A program made the position numbers and the translations under genes. Under the pieces are notes generated by a model. It worked only from the letters and a program-made list of their open reading frames with translations. It was not told where the DNA came from and did no database searches. DNA of 64,000 nt from Ruminiclostridium hungatei. Its GTDB lineage: Bacteria > Bacillota > Clostridia > Acetivibrionales > DSM-1351. The first letter of the stretch is position 1. Every line of letters begins with the position of its first letter. The stretch covers positions 31,919-95,918 of the forward strand of contig NZ_MZGX01000021.1 of assembly GCF_002051585.1 (NCBI RefSeq), written 5' to 3'. This document shows, one piece after another, positions 26,752-36,119 of the stretch.

Positions 26752-27063
26752 TCAATTAATTTTGGCCTTTTTCTCCAGGGCCTTGCCCAGGCTGTACCAT
26801 GAGTCCCTCAGCTTAAACCGCATTTCTTCATCCAGCGTTCTCTCAATTATGTCGTTGAGGCTTTTTCTGGCATGGATATAATCTTTTATTTCAAACTCAT
26901 CCTTCGCCAAAATATCTTCTATTTCAGACAGCCACTCTTTCAAATGTTCACTGCCTACATATTCGGAAGTTATTTTCTTTTTTATATGAGCAACTACCTG
27001 TTTAGTAGCTTTCCTTTTGACATCGGTATCGGTTTGTATTTTTTTAATCTGCCTTTGACTCAT
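26752..27063 (-). CDS. Hypothetical helical protein
   Basis: 103 residues, almost entirely charged amphipathic helix (KKIQTDTDVKRKATKQVV, EHLKEWLSEIEDILAK, RKSLNDIIERTLDE). No signal peptide, Cys or catalytic motif. GGGAGATGGAG precedes the ATG. It forms a short operon with the 59-residue gene downstream. Function unknown. Confidence 0.7.
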   Translation of the reverse strand: MSQRQIKKIQTDTDVKRKATKQVVAHIKKKITSEYVGSEHLKEWLSEIEDILAKDEFEIKDYIHARKSLNDIIERTLDEEMRFKLRDSWYSLGKALEKKAKIN

Positions 27064-27256
27064 ATCCGCTCCATCTCCCTTTCAATTTTTAACACAAACT
27101 GTACAAATGCTATAACACAAATATGTATCCATTAATTTACATTTATTATATAATATTCCCAAGCTTATTGTAAACATTCCTTCCTCTAAATATACGTATA
27201 AATATACCTGCCCTGAAAAAATCAGAATTTATAGCCCAAGTATATTTCACGTACAG

Positions 27257-27302
27257 GGAAAAACCCCGCCAGACGCCAGTATAACTGACCTCTAACGGGG
27301 CT
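27257..27302 (-). terminator. Terminator of the polysaccharide deacetylase gene
   Basis: On the minus strand an imperfect CCCCGTTAGAGGTCAG / CTGGCGTCTGGCGGGG hairpin is followed by TTTTT, 20 nt after the stop. Confidence 0.75.
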
Positions 27303-27321
27303 GTATTATTTTCGTATGGCT

Positions 27322-28491
27322 CTAGTAAGTAACCAACTGCTTTCCATTCAACTTTGACATATCCACATTATTTTGCCTGGTTTGCGGCACGGTAACCGTA
27401 TCGGGGTTTCCGTCGCTTATATACTGTGAGCTGCCCTTTTCCAGAGTTTTCAGCCACCAATCCAGGTCACATTCCACCTTTTTTTGCCCGGTGGACCTGA
27501 CTCTGGGGAGCGCCAAGGGGTTAAACTTGGAGGAAACCGGTGAAGGTGCGGGGTTTGCTCCCACCAGCACTATTGCAGAATGCTTGTAATCCACACCCTG
27601 GTAACTTCCCTTTATAACATACTCCTTCAGGTTTTTAGATGCATTTCCAAAAGGCAGCGAAAAGGAATTAAAGGAATAGCCCGGAATTATCTCATTCATA
27701 AGAACCTGATTGCCTCCGACCTCTTCCAGCATTTTCTGAACGGTTTTCACCTCAGGCAAAGATACGTGGGTTTTAGTATGATTGCCGATTTCAAAGCCCT
27801 TGTCCACAAGATAGCTCAGCCTGTCCGCCATATTTCCCGAACCCTGGAAGGTACTTACCCCAAGGTTCACATAGAATGTGCCCTTCATTCCGAAATCAGG
27901 GTGCTTCTTATTGAATTCCTCCAGTATGCCCACTGCGGATTTTGGATTTATAACCAGCTTGCCGTCTTTTTCAATTAAATTGAACTGTCCCGAGGTGCCG
28001 TCATCAAAAGTAAAAACCATGGGAATACAGCCTGCAGGTACATTAATATTGTTGTTCAGCATATCAGTTAAGCTGACCAGCCTGTATTTCCTGTCATACA
28101 AATCAGGCAGCAGCTTCTCAAATTCATCAAAGGTAGTAGTGTATTCATTGTTTCCCTTTGGATATGCTTCAACAAAATTGTGAAACATTACAACCATAAT
28201 TTGGCCGCTTTCGTTGGGCTTCACCTTTGAGTAGTCTATAACGTCTACCTCTTTTGTCTCTGAAGCCTGTGCGGCTTGCGAGTTTTCAGATGTGCCGGCG
28301 GTCTGTGAGGACTGTCCTGCCGTATCAGATGCGGTAGCCGATGCCGTATCTGCTGCCGTAGCCGAGGCCACAGCCTGCGTGCCGGCAGAGTCTCCGGCGG
28401 TGGCCTTGCCTGTATAAATATTGCTCGAACAGCCTGTAAAAGCAGCCAGCATAACTGTCAGTGCCAAAAACATTGCATATATTCTTTTCAT
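27322..28491 (-). CDS. Polysaccharide deacetylase-family lipoprotein
   Basis: A 389-residue exported lipoprotein with lipobox Cys21 (LAAFTGC), then an Ala/Ser/Thr-rich linker with repeated TASAT-type units to about residue 80. The NodB domain (about 100-330) shows the metal/catalytic motifs VFTFDDG and IGNHTKTH. It probably deacetylates a cell-wall or capsule polymer outside the membrane. I use the ATG at MKRIYAMFLAL because the signal peptide begins there. A single-gene unit with its own terminator. Confidence 0.88.
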   Translation of the reverse strand: MKRIYAMFLALTVMLAAFTGCSSNIYTGKATAGDSAGTQAVASATAADTASATASDTAGQSSQTAGTSENSQAAQASETKEVDVIDYSKVKPNESGQIMVVMFHNFVEAYPKGNNEYTTTFDEFEKLLPDLYDRKYRLVSLTDMLNNNINVPAGCIPMVFTFDDGTSGQFNLIEKDGKLVINPKSAVGILEEFNKKHPDFGMKGTFYVNLGVSTFQGSGNMADRLSYLVDKGFEIGNHTKTHVSLPEVKTVQKMLEEVGGNQVLMNEIIPGYSFNSFSLPFGNASKNLKEYVIKGSYQGVDYKHSAIVLVGANPAPSPVSSKFNPLALPRVRSTGQKKVECDLDWWLKTLEKGSSQYISDGNPDTVTVPQTRQNNVDMSKLNGKQLVTY

Positions 28492-28531
28492 AGTCTCCAT
28501 CCCCAAAGTTTGTCTTTTGTATTTAGTAACC

Positions 28532-28819
28532 TCAGTCTTCAAAATCAACTGCATATATTGTTTCTTTTACAGTATTAATATACTCTCCAAATTTCACATG
28601 AGCAGGGTGAACCTGATATGACTTCATATCTTCCAAGGAATCGAACTTTGAATACAGCACAACATCAAAGGATCTTTCGGCATGCAATATATCTATTCCA
28701 ACCTCAATTGACCTGATTAAGGGAATCTGATCCTTCAGGGCAAGCAGGTCCTTCTTTACTTTATCCAGTGTTTCCTTGCTTTTATCCTTTAATTTGAAAA
28801 ATACCACATGTGTAAGCAT
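28532..28819 (-). CDS. Dabb-domain (stress-responsive alpha/beta barrel) protein
   Basis: A 95-residue dimeric alpha/beta-barrel protein. MLTHVVFFKLKD, the IRSIEVGIDILH core and the SYQVHPAHVKFGEYI C-terminal segment are typical. GGAGGTAG precedes the ATG. Biochemical role of this family in clostridia is not established. Confidence 0.9.
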   Translation of the reverse strand: MLTHVVFFKLKDKSKETLDKVKKDLLALKDQIPLIRSIEVGIDILHAERSFDVVLYSKFDSLEDMKSYQVHPAHVKFGEYINTVKETIYAVDFED

Positions 28820-29148
28820 CCATCTACCTCCAAAAAATTTATTGTATATTTAATTTTAACCTTTATCTCAATATATAGTCAAATATAAATATCCTTTTTC
28901 ACCATTCAGTGTCGGATTTCAATTTATCCATGTAATAATTTATCATATTATCAGTTTATTATGATAAATTATTAAAATAATGTATTGATAATTCTTTTTT
29001 AATGGCGTATAATTATACAATAAACTTGTGTATTAATACATTTAATTAAGCTTATATCTATTTTTTGATAAATCCCTATTATTTAAGGGACTGACTTACG
29101 TCAGTCCCCCTTTTTTTTGTCTATCTTTTGTTTATAATCCGCTTACCT
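28820..29148. other. 329-nt AT-rich gap with a hairpin
   Basis: No ORF. The AT-rich segment holds a strong hairpin at 29086-29118 and the likely promoter of the Dabb gene. Confidence 0.4.
29086..29118 (+). terminator. Strong hairpin with T tract on the plus strand
   Basis: GGGACTGAC/GTCAGTCCC with a 4-nt loop followed by CCTTTTTTTT on the plus strand. The adjacent gene (YcdB-SLH) ends 31 nt away on the minus strand, where the hairpin is followed only by TTAAAT, so it probably acts on both strands with unequal strength. Confidence 0.6.
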
Positions 29149-31296
29149 CTATTTGCCAGCCAGGTAACTGTATATGGAGAGCAGTCCCTCCAGTCTTGTC
29201 ATCTTGTTTTTCGGATTGAAATTGCCATTGCTGCCGTTCATAGCCTTGAAGCCTGATGCTATGCATACGTATCCCAGAAGCTCTGGGCTTATCTTTCCTG
29301 CATCCTTGAAATCCGATTTGTAAATCCCTTTTAATTCAGCCACCTTACTCAGGCCGAGGAATTTGACAAAGAACTTTGCTGCTTCTTCCCTGGTCAGAGC
29401 TGACGCAGGATTTTTTTCAGCCTTTGAGATTATGCCCGCATTAATAAGATTGGCATACATCTTTTCAACGGCTTTTTCCTTATCTATACTGGAATCAAAG
29501 TAATACGTGTCATTGAGCTTGCACAGGAGAATCAGATAATCCTTCTGCAGCAACTGGTCATTGGCTTTGAGTTCATTTTCAAAATATCTGATGGATAACT
29601 GTGTAAGTATCTTTACCTGATTTTCTGCGTACAGTCCTTTAATATCGGTATAGTCTGAAATATTGCCGTCCTTGTATACAGTTCCTGAATAATTGAGGAT
29701 ATCCCCGGTTTCGGCACTTATGATGCAAGGCTTGCTGCTTTCAATGAAATAGCCCAGCACCGCTTCAACTGCCTCAGCTTGAGCAGGAACAATATCAATA
29801 TAAGCGGTCTTCTCAGAATACTGGCTGACATATTCTATGCCAAAACCCAGCTTGCTGTTGTCAAAGAGCACCTCATATGCCTTTTCTACAGCTATTGCCT
29901 TTTTAGGATCATCAAATTTAAGTTCCTTTGTCCAGTGGATATTAAAACCGTTTATGTTTCCGCTGAGGTTGTCATAGGAAACGGTTACAAAGTCAGCAGG
30001 GCATTCCAGGCCATTTTCTATTCTTACATACCTGAAATTATACTGTTCATTTTGCTTTTCATCATAAGTATAATAGGTATCGTCCAGTCTGGTATTTGAA
30101 AAATATGAAGGCATCAGGCTCTTTACAAATTCATCGCTTAGCTTTTGTGCCTCATCTTTTGACTTCTGTGGTTTTGTTCCTTCGGGAGAACTGTAATTTG
30201 TCCAGAAATCAATGAATTCCCCTGATTTTGCGTCCACCGACACCGACAGCTCTCTTGTTTCCTTTGTCTCCTTGTTTAAAACCTTGGAATAGCGCAGATA
30301 CCAGATGAAAGAATCCTTGTTTCTCCAGTCTTTTCTGAGTTCGGCACTGATAAGGGTGAAGCCGCTATCCAGCTTGAACTGGCTGATACCTCTTATCTTA
30401 TTGTCAAGTTCTTCCTTGCCCAAAAGGCCTGCCATTCCCTTGACCGCATCCTGTTCCTCCGGGGTCAGTATTATAGCAGCACCTCCTGCAACATCAGCCG
30501 CAGCCTCTTTCGCCATTGTGGAATTTGCAGTATAAATTCCGTATTGGTTGGGAAGCTTTTCAACATTTCCGGTAATTGCATCAATGTACTTGCTTGAATC
30601 CTTTGGCACGTATGCAAGGTAGGAGACCGATTTATCATCTGCAGACCTGATATTGTATACCAGTTTTAAACCAAGCTTCTGGATAAAGGCCTGCTTAGCC
30701 TGTTCCAATGTGATTATTTTGTCTGAAGACTCAAACTTCATATCCTTTGAATAGTTGCAATTGAAGTTTGTTACCGCTCCGGTATAGTTATTTACGCTGA
30801 CGGTTATTCTGTTTCCGGGGAAAAGTATTCCATTAACCTGCCTTTCGTAATTAAAGTAATAATCCCTTTCCTGTGAGTAGTTGGTATCCTCAACGTACCT
30901 GAATTCCTGAAGAAGCTTCGAATCCAGCTTTTGAACAAACTTTTCAGCTATCTCCCTGCCCTGGCTTTTTGAATACTTGGGAATTTTCTTATCATAATTT
31001 GAATTATATTGATATGAGGAATAGTTGGAAATAAAACCATTCTCGTCAACTGTTACATTTATGTATTTCTGAGACTCTTCATTGCTCCAGCCCAGGTTCC
31101 AGAGAGCAGTGCCGCTTTGATTGTAGATACTGTAATTAAACTTGTTGTAATCAGCAGGAATAGTTATTTTTTCCTTAACGGCCTTAATGGCATTTTCAAG
31201 TCCCTTGTCCGAAGTTGCAGAGCTGCTTGCCGCAACCGGAGATATAAATGTAACCAATAGTGTAATTACCAGCAGCATTGAAATAATTTTTTTCAA
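29149..31296 (-). CDS. YcdB/YcdC-repeat surface protein with C-terminal SLH domains
   Basis: A 715-residue exported protein starting at TTG after AAGGGGTGG. Signal peptide about 1-24; two YcdB/PepSY-like repeat units (about 95-250 and 330-545) with repeated elements such as YNYTG/YDNLSGNINGF and SVDAKSGEFIDFW. The C-terminal 110 residues contain two SLH motifs (LTREEAAKFFVKFL; MTRLEGLLSIYSYLAG) that attach proteins to secondary wall polymers. It is probably wall-bound; the function of YcdB repeats is unknown, possibly protease inhibition by analogy to PepSY. Confidence 0.85.
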   Translation of the reverse strand: MKKIISMLLVITLLVTFISPVAASSSATSDKGLENAIKAVKEKITIPADYNKFNYSIYNQSGTALWNLGWSNEESQKYINVTVDENGFISNYSSYQYNSNYDKKIPKYSKSQGREIAEKFVQKLDSKLLQEFRYVEDTNYSQERDYYFNYERQVNGILFPGNRITVSVNNYTGAVTNFNCNYSKDMKFESSDKIITLEQAKQAFIQKLGLKLVYNIRSADDKSVSYLAYVPKDSSKYIDAITGNVEKLPNQYGIYTANSTMAKEAAADVAGGAAIILTPEEQDAVKGMAGLLGKEELDNKIRGISQFKLDSGFTLISAELRKDWRNKDSFIWYLRYSKVLNKETKETRELSVSVDAKSGEFIDFWTNYSSPEGTKPQKSKDEAQKLSDEFVKSLMPSYFSNTRLDDTYYTYDEKQNEQYNFRYVRIENGLECPADFVTVSYDNLSGNINGFNIHWTKELKFDDPKKAIAVEKAYEVLFDNSKLGFGIEYVSQYSEKTAYIDIVPAQAEAVEAVLGYFIESSKPCIISAETGDILNYSGTVYKDGNISDYTDIKGLYAENQVKILTQLSIRYFENELKANDQLLQKDYLILLCKLNDTYYFDSSIDKEKAVEKMYANLINAGIISKAEKNPASALTREEAAKFFVKFLGLSKVAELKGIYKSDFKDAGKISPELLGYVCIASGFKAMNGSNGNFNPKNKMTRLEGLLSIYSYLAGK

Positions 31297-31440
31297 TTCA
31301 GACCACCCCTTGTTTTTAATAAATTTTCAAATCTCAGTTAAATCTTGCCAACATTCTTTTAGACGCAGCTTACCTTTCAAGTGTTCCATATTTTATACAA
31401 TATTTCATATAATTTTTGGCTGGAACCGGGTCGCACGTCA

Positions 31441-31475
31441 ATAAAAATAAAAGCAGCTTAATATAAAGCTGCTTT
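31441..31475 (-). terminator. Terminator of the PP2C-LysM gene
   Basis: On the minus strand AAAGCAGCTT/AAGCTGCTTT with a 6-nt loop is followed by TTATTTTTAT. Confidence 0.8.
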
Positions 31476-31503
31476 GAACTTACATATATAATATATATTC
31501 AGG

Positions 31504-32964
31504 CTATTTCAGCTTTGGTATTTTAAGCTCCTGCCCCACATACAAGCTGTTATCCTTCTTTATACCGTTATATTCCATGATTATATTGTATTTGTTCATA
31601 TTTCCGTAGAACTTGTTGCTGATGGCACTCAGCGTATCCCCTGACTTGACCACATATATATCATATTCGGTATTTCCGTTTTGATTGCCGTCAGTTTGGC
31701 TGCTGTTACCTGAACTATTACCGGAGCTGCTCTGCTGATTCCCCTGAGAACCCTTACCGTCTGACGAACTATTTGAGGCTGAACTGCTGTTCTTACCTGG
31801 CTCCTGTCCATCTCCCTGACCGCTCCCCTGTGAATCCTCCTGGGTTATTCCGCTGGTTTCCTCTGCGTCCGAAGCATCTGAAGCAGTATTGTCACTTTGC
31901 TCCGGTCCTGAGCTGTCATACGAGCTTCCGGTGGCTGTGCTGCCCTGTGCGGTATTATCTTTGTCCGAACCGAAAATATCACTGTTTGTAAAAATCAGAT
32001 ACCCCATGAATAAAACACCCGATATAACCAGTACACATACAAAACCCAATATGTAATTTACAATGCTGCTTCCGGAGCGTTCTTCCTCCTCTTCAGCCTC
32101 GGGCTCATTGTCATATTCGGAATAATTGGCCTTCCTGCTGCCGTAGCCGAACGCAAGGCTTCTGATTTCCTCTACCTTTATGACCATGACTGTAATACCG
32201 TCATCCAACCCGTTTTTTAACGCCTCATGATACAGGACACTGGCCATTTTTGAAGGCTCAAAGCCCGAATCCGATATGGCCTCCAGCCGGCCTTTGCTCA
32301 CACCGTTCAGCAGCCCGTCGCTGCAAAGGATGATCACATCCTCCTCTTCCAGTTCAAAGCTCGGAGACAGCTTTATTTTGGTTTTCGACTCCTCTTCCGC
32401 AAGCTTCAGTATCTTTTCGGTATCGTTATAAAAATCCGGACCTGTCGGTGTTATTCCAAGGCTTTTAAGCTTCTCTGACTTCCGTCCGTAATTCCTTCCA
32501 AAAAGCTCCTTCTGCTCTCCCTGCCTGAACAAAAATGCACCGTTGTTGCCAAGATTCATTATGGCTGCCCTGTTATTATCTATGATAAGAGAGGAAAATC
32601 CCGTCAGTCTCGAAGGACTTTGGCTTGCTATGACAGATTTGCTATATATCAGATTACTGGATAATTGGACAGCTTCATATATTCTTTCCGAAACAGTTTC
32701 CAGAGAAAACTGCTGGAGCTTTGCGCTCTCATGGTATTTCTTTATTTCCCTGATAGCTGAAATCCCATCGGACTCACTGCTTTCAAGGCCCAGGGAATCC
32801 GATATGGCAAATATGTAGTTATTTGCCGCTTTTTCAAAGGAAAATTGTATACTTTGCGTATTATGACAATTGGAAAAATTGCCGTTAAAATAAAAATCAT
32901 CCTTTTCGGCAGCATTTCCCATACAGCTTATTACTGTAGCACTCAGTCTAACATTTCCATCCAC
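31504..32964 (-). CDS. PP2C-type phosphatase with transmembrane segment and extracellular LysM
   Basis: A 486-residue protein with GTG start after GGGGTG. The N-terminal PP2C domain (about 1-270) has AISDSLGLES, IMNLGNNGAFLF and ILCSDGLLNG plus LDDGITVMV; in the second motif the usual Asp (GDS) reads Asn, and motif one reads DSLG, not DGMG. One membrane helix lies at about 303-326, then a 110-residue Ser/Gly/Asn/Gln-rich linker and a LysM (YVVKSGDTLSAISNKFYG, about 438-484). It may couple peptidoglycan sensing outside to phosphatase activity inside. Confidence 0.85.
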   Translation of the reverse strand: MDGNVRLSATVISCMGNAAEKDDFYFNGNFSNCHNTQSIQFSFEKAANNYIFAISDSLGLESSESDGISAIREIKKYHESAKLQQFSLETVSERIYEAVQLSSNLIYSKSVIASQSPSRLTGFSSLIIDNNRAAIMNLGNNGAFLFRQGEQKELFGRNYGRKSEKLKSLGITPTGPDFYNDTEKILKLAEEESKTKIKLSPSFELEEEDVIILCSDGLLNGVSKGRLEAISDSGFEPSKMASVLYHEALKNGLDDGITVMVIKVEEIRSLAFGYGSRKANYSEYDNEPEAEEEEERSGSSIVNYILGFVCVLVISGVLFMGYLIFTNSDIFGSDKDNTAQGSTATGSSYDSSGPEQSDNTASDASDAEETSGITQEDSQGSGQGDGQEPGKNSSSASNSSSDGKGSQGNQQSSSGNSSGNSSQTDGNQNGNTEYDIYVVKSGDTLSAISNKFYGNMNKYNIIMEYNGIKKDNSLYVGQELKIPKLK

Positions 32965-33322
32965 AGTATTTCACCCCAAATCGTATTTTAGTTTTTAATT
33001 GAATGACAATTTGCCATTCCATGTAAAAAATTTGTCTTTTGTTGGCAGGATCGTGTAAGTAAATGATATCATACAAGCACTCTTATTACAATAATAGAAT
33101 GGTTTCGTAAACAATAATATGAAACCTGTAAACTGGCACAAAGGACAGCTTTCTGAAAGCAGAAGCCAAAGGAAAGGCTTGATGCGAGGTAACTTTTTGA
33201 GAAACAAAAAAGGAACTGCTAAAACAGACATTTCAACAGATCCTCCTGCACAATAACCATCCGAATGCAATATGACCCTTAACGCCTGTTTTTAACATTT
33301 CCTCTCTCGATTTGGAACTACA
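32965..33322. other. 358-nt gap without a convincing gene
   Basis: AT-rich sequence; a 91-codon minus-strand frame exists but has no ribosome site or recognisable composition. It presumably carries the promoter of the PP2C gene. Confidence 0.4.
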
Positions 33323-33703
33323 CTATTTTTTCGATGAAAATGCACTGATTATTGATTTAACTACCGAGCTGGCCACATTTATAATGCTAAGTACGTTTTC
33401 GGCGTTAAATGAAAATGAATCTATGGTCTCGGCAACTGTATCTTCAACTGTAGAAACAACTGATGTAGCCATATCCAAAGTACCTTTTGCACTTACAGCA
33501 AGCTCATCAATACTTTTTACAGTTGACGGCAGTACCTCAAGAGTTTTTTCAATACTTTCAGAATTGCTGTCAAGTATTTTATTTACCTTGTCTACAACCT
33601 TAAGACAATTTCTCAGGAGAATTATTAAAAACACTCCAATAACAACGGCGATACAAAAAATAATAAACCATGCCAAAACACTAAGGTCCAAAGTAACAGA
33701 CAT
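33323..33703 (-). CDS. DUF948-like membrane-anchored protein
   Basis: 126 residues with an N-terminal membrane helix (about 8-30, LAWFIIFCIAVVIGVFLIILL) followed by a helical, coiled-coil-like domain rich in Ser/Val/Asp. GGAAG precedes the ATG at MSVTLDLS. It lies 75 nt downstream of a YtxH gene, the pairing seen for YtxG/YtxH stress proteins of Bacillus. Confidence 0.75.
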   Translation of the reverse strand: MSVTLDLSVLAWFIIFCIAVVIGVFLIILLRNCLKVVDKVNKILDSNSESIEKTLEVLPSTVKSIDELAVSAKGTLDMATSVVSTVEDTVAETIDSFSFNAENVLSIINVASSVVKSIISAFSSKK

Positions 33704-33784
33704 ACACAACTTCCTTTCGTATTTTAAGCTTTTTGTCCTACCTGTCTCGCAGCTAGTACAGCCCGTGCTTATTTATAAGGCAGC

Positions 33785-34081
33785 TTATTCCTCAGCCGCT
33801 TCCTCGTCTTCCTTACTTTCACCGCAGATAAAAGCCTTTTCCTTTTTAACTATTTCCTCTATCTTTTCCTTTGCAACGCTTAAGCCCTCTTTTACGGTTT
33901 CAAGGGTTTCCTTGGTTGTCTTGGCAAGATCTTCCCTGGTTTCCTTACCGGACTTAGGAGCCAGAAGAACTCCTGCTGCCACGCCAACAGCGGTTCCAAT
34001 ACCTGCACCTATAGCAACATTTTTTGCAGTCTGTTTTTTAGTTGTTCTTTTTTTCTTCTTTAACAAATCCTTTAAATCCAT
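33785..34081 (-). CDS. YtxH-domain protein
   Basis: 98 residues. A Lys/Thr-rich start, a Gly/Ala-rich membrane segment (AIGAGIGTAVGVAAGVLLAP) and the LLAPKSGKETREDL motif are typical of YtxH, followed by a charged helix and an acidic tail with one Cys. AGGAGG precedes the ATG. General-stress-type protein of unknown action. Confidence 0.85.
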   Translation of the reverse strand: MDLKDLLKKKKRTTKKQTAKNVAIGAGIGTAVGVAAGVLLAPKSGKETREDLAKTTKETLETVKEGLSVAKEKIEEIVKKEKAFICGESKEDEEAAEE

Positions 34082-34573
34082 ATATCTGACCTCCTAACAA
34101 AATAGTTATATAAATAAATCTGCACATCATGTTATATTTACCACAGATTACCTATACAAAACCATTATACGACAGTTAACTGGAAATTGATATAATCCGC
34201 CGGGTATTTTTTTATTTATTTTTTATTTTTGTAAGTTCCAAACCTGCAAATAAAAAGCAGCCGATTGCAAGCTTCTTCCTTAAAGTGCCCGGCAGCAGGG
34301 TTTACAGGCTTTAAGCCTTGTCCGGCACATAAACGGCTATAAATTGCAGGTATCCCGTCTTCAGGCAATATTGCCCCGGCCCACGCCCCTTTGGTGCAAA
34401 CTTCAATGCCTTGATATGCAAGGTTATTGTGTCAATTTTCAAATTCTGCTAAACTTAGACTTGAGCATATCCATAGGCAGGGAAGCGGTTGGCAGGACCT
34501 GACCGCTCAGGATTTTGTAATATTTTCAGCCGTTTTGGCTTATGCAGCAATCTGGCTTAAGGAGGTTTATATA
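34082..34573. other. 492-nt divergent region between ytxH and glgA
   Basis: Holds an AT tract, a TATAAT at 34191-34196 on the plus strand with a weak -35, and the structured element at 34242-34351. The open frame upstream of glgA (from about 34427) does not look coding. Confidence 0.4.
34242..34351 (+). ncRNA. Rod-shaped structured RNA candidate upstream of glgA
   Basis: Four nested helices in 110 nt: ACCTGCAA/TTGCAGGT, AGCCG/CGGCT, GTGCC(C)GG/CCGGCAC and apical AGGCTT/AAGCCT, with asymmetric internal loops of 21 and 5 nt. Either strand could fold. It recalls a short 6S-like rod or a leader riboswitch, but I can match it to no known class. Confidence 0.4.
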
Positions 34574-36022
34574 ATGAACAGCATAAGTATTTTATTTGCC
34601 TCTTCCGAGGTATTCCCTTTTGCTAAAACCGGTGGACTTGGTGATGTTGCAGGCTCTCTTCCCAAAGCGGTCTCCGGGCTTGGCGCAGATATAAGAGTTG
34701 TAATGCCCAACTATAAAAGTATACCTCAGCAGTATAAAACCCAGATGGAGTATTTGGGGTATATATACGCAGATCTTTCCTGGAGGCATCAGTACTGCGG
34801 CATCCTCAAGCTGGTGCACGACGGTGTGACATATTATTTTCTGGACAACGAGTACTATTTTGGCAGGAATGAACTGTACGGAGACTTTGACGAGGCGGAG
34901 CAATTCACCTTTTTCAGCAAGGCCTTGCTTGAAATGCTTCCTCTCATTGGCTTTAAACCTGACATAATACATTGCAACGACTGGCAGACAGGTATAGTAA
35001 GTCTTCTATTGAAGGCCCATTACCGGAACCGGGACTCCTGGTACAATAAAATAAAAACTGTTTTCACCATCCACAATCTGAGGTATCAGGGAATATTCCC
35101 AAAAGAAGTGCTTCCGGACTTAATTAATGTGGACTGGCAGCATTTCTCCCCCGACGGCATTGAATATCACAACTGTGTCAATTACATGAAGGCGGGGCTG
35201 GTTTATTCCGATTCCATCAGCACGGTGAGTCCCACCTATGCGCAGGAAATAAAGAATGATTTTTATGGTGAAGGCTTGAAGGACATATTATTGAAGCGTT
35301 CGGAAGACATTTACGGGATTCTTAACGGAATTGACTATGGCAAAAACGATCCTAAAACCGATAAAAGGCTATACACTCCTTATTCTGCCGACAGCATAGC
35401 CTTGAAGTATGAAAACAAAAAGCAGCTTCAGGCAGAACTGGGGCTCCCTGTGAGGCCGGAGGTGCCTTTGATTGGGATCATCTCCAGACTTACTTCCCAG
35501 AAGGGCTTTGACCTTATAGAATGCGTGCTGGAAGAGCTGCTGGGGCTGGACCTTCAACTTGTACTGCTGGGCAAGGGTGATGAGCATTACAAGTATGTTT
35601 TTGAAAACGCAGCATACTGGCACAAGGATAAGGTCTCTGCCAATATTGCCTTCAGTGATACCCTGGCACAAAGGATTTATGCCGGCTCGGATATGTTCCT
35701 GATGCCGTCCCTGTTTGAGCCCTGCGGGCTGGGACAGCTATTTGCCTTCCGGTACGGCTCGGTACCCATCGTACGTGAAACAGGGGGCTTGAACGATACT
35801 GTGCTTTCCTATAACGAAAGCACAGGTGCAGGCAACGGGTTCACCTTTGCAAACTATAATGCGCACGATATGCTTAATACCATCAGAAGGGCAGTGGACT
35901 TTTACCACTATCGCAAGGATGTGTGGAGGCTGATAGTTGAAAGAGGCATGAGAGCTGACTTTAGCTGGGACAAATCAGCAAAGGAATATATGAAGATGTA
36001 CCAGGATACCCTGCGCAAATAG
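34574..36022 (+). CDS. glgA: Glycogen synthase (ADP-glucose type)
   Basis: A 482-residue GT5 glucosyltransferase extending alpha-1,4-glucan from ADP-glucose. The ADP-glucose site SSEVFPFAKTGGLGDVAG opens the protein; the C-terminal nucleotide-sugar site FEPCGLGQLFAFRYG and VRETGGL are seen. GGAGG precedes the chosen ATG at MNSISILFASS. It stands alone; no glgBCDP nearby. Confidence 0.96.
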   Translation: MNSISILFASSEVFPFAKTGGLGDVAGSLPKAVSGLGADIRVVMPNYKSIPQQYKTQMEYLGYIYADLSWRHQYCGILKLVHDGVTYYFLDNEYYFGRNELYGDFDEAEQFTFFSKALLEMLPLIGFKPDIIHCNDWQTGIVSLLLKAHYRNRDSWYNKIKTVFTIHNLRYQGIFPKEVLPDLINVDWQHFSPDGIEYHNCVNYMKAGLVYSDSISTVSPTYAQEIKNDFYGEGLKDILLKRSEDIYGILNGIDYGKNDPKTDKRLYTPYSADSIALKYENKKQLQAELGLPVRPEVPLIGIISRLTSQKGFDLIECVLEELLGLDLQLVLLGKGDEHYKYVFENAAYWHKDKVSANIAFSDTLAQRIYAGSDMFLMPSLFEPCGLGQLFAFRYGSVPIVRETGGLNDTVLSYNESTGAGNGFTFANYNAHDMLNTIRRAVDFYHYRKDVWRLIVERGMRADFSWDKSAKEYMKMYQDTLRK

Positions 36023-36033
36023 CAGCGGACCCC

Positions 36034-36065
36034 AGGGCAGCCGGCTTTGCCGGTTGCCCTTTTTA
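36034..36065 (+). terminator. Rho-independent terminator of glgA
   Basis: AGGGCAGCCGGC/GCCGGTTGCCCT (one G-U) with a 3-nt loop followed by TTTTT, 12 nt after the stop. Confidence 0.9.
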
Positions 36066-36119
36066 TGGCTGTCACCGCAACCGTCACAAGTACCGCAGCA
36101 AGTAATGAAGCTCAGCCCT

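Noticed and set aside
32995..33270. 91-codon minus-strand ORF upstream of the PP2C gene
   Set aside because: No ribosome site, no recognisable pattern, and it lies where the promoter is expected.
34242..34351. Cobalamin, c-di-GMP or 6S RNA identity for the structure before glgA
   Set aside because: The conserved core sequences of these classes are not present; only the general rod shape is similar.
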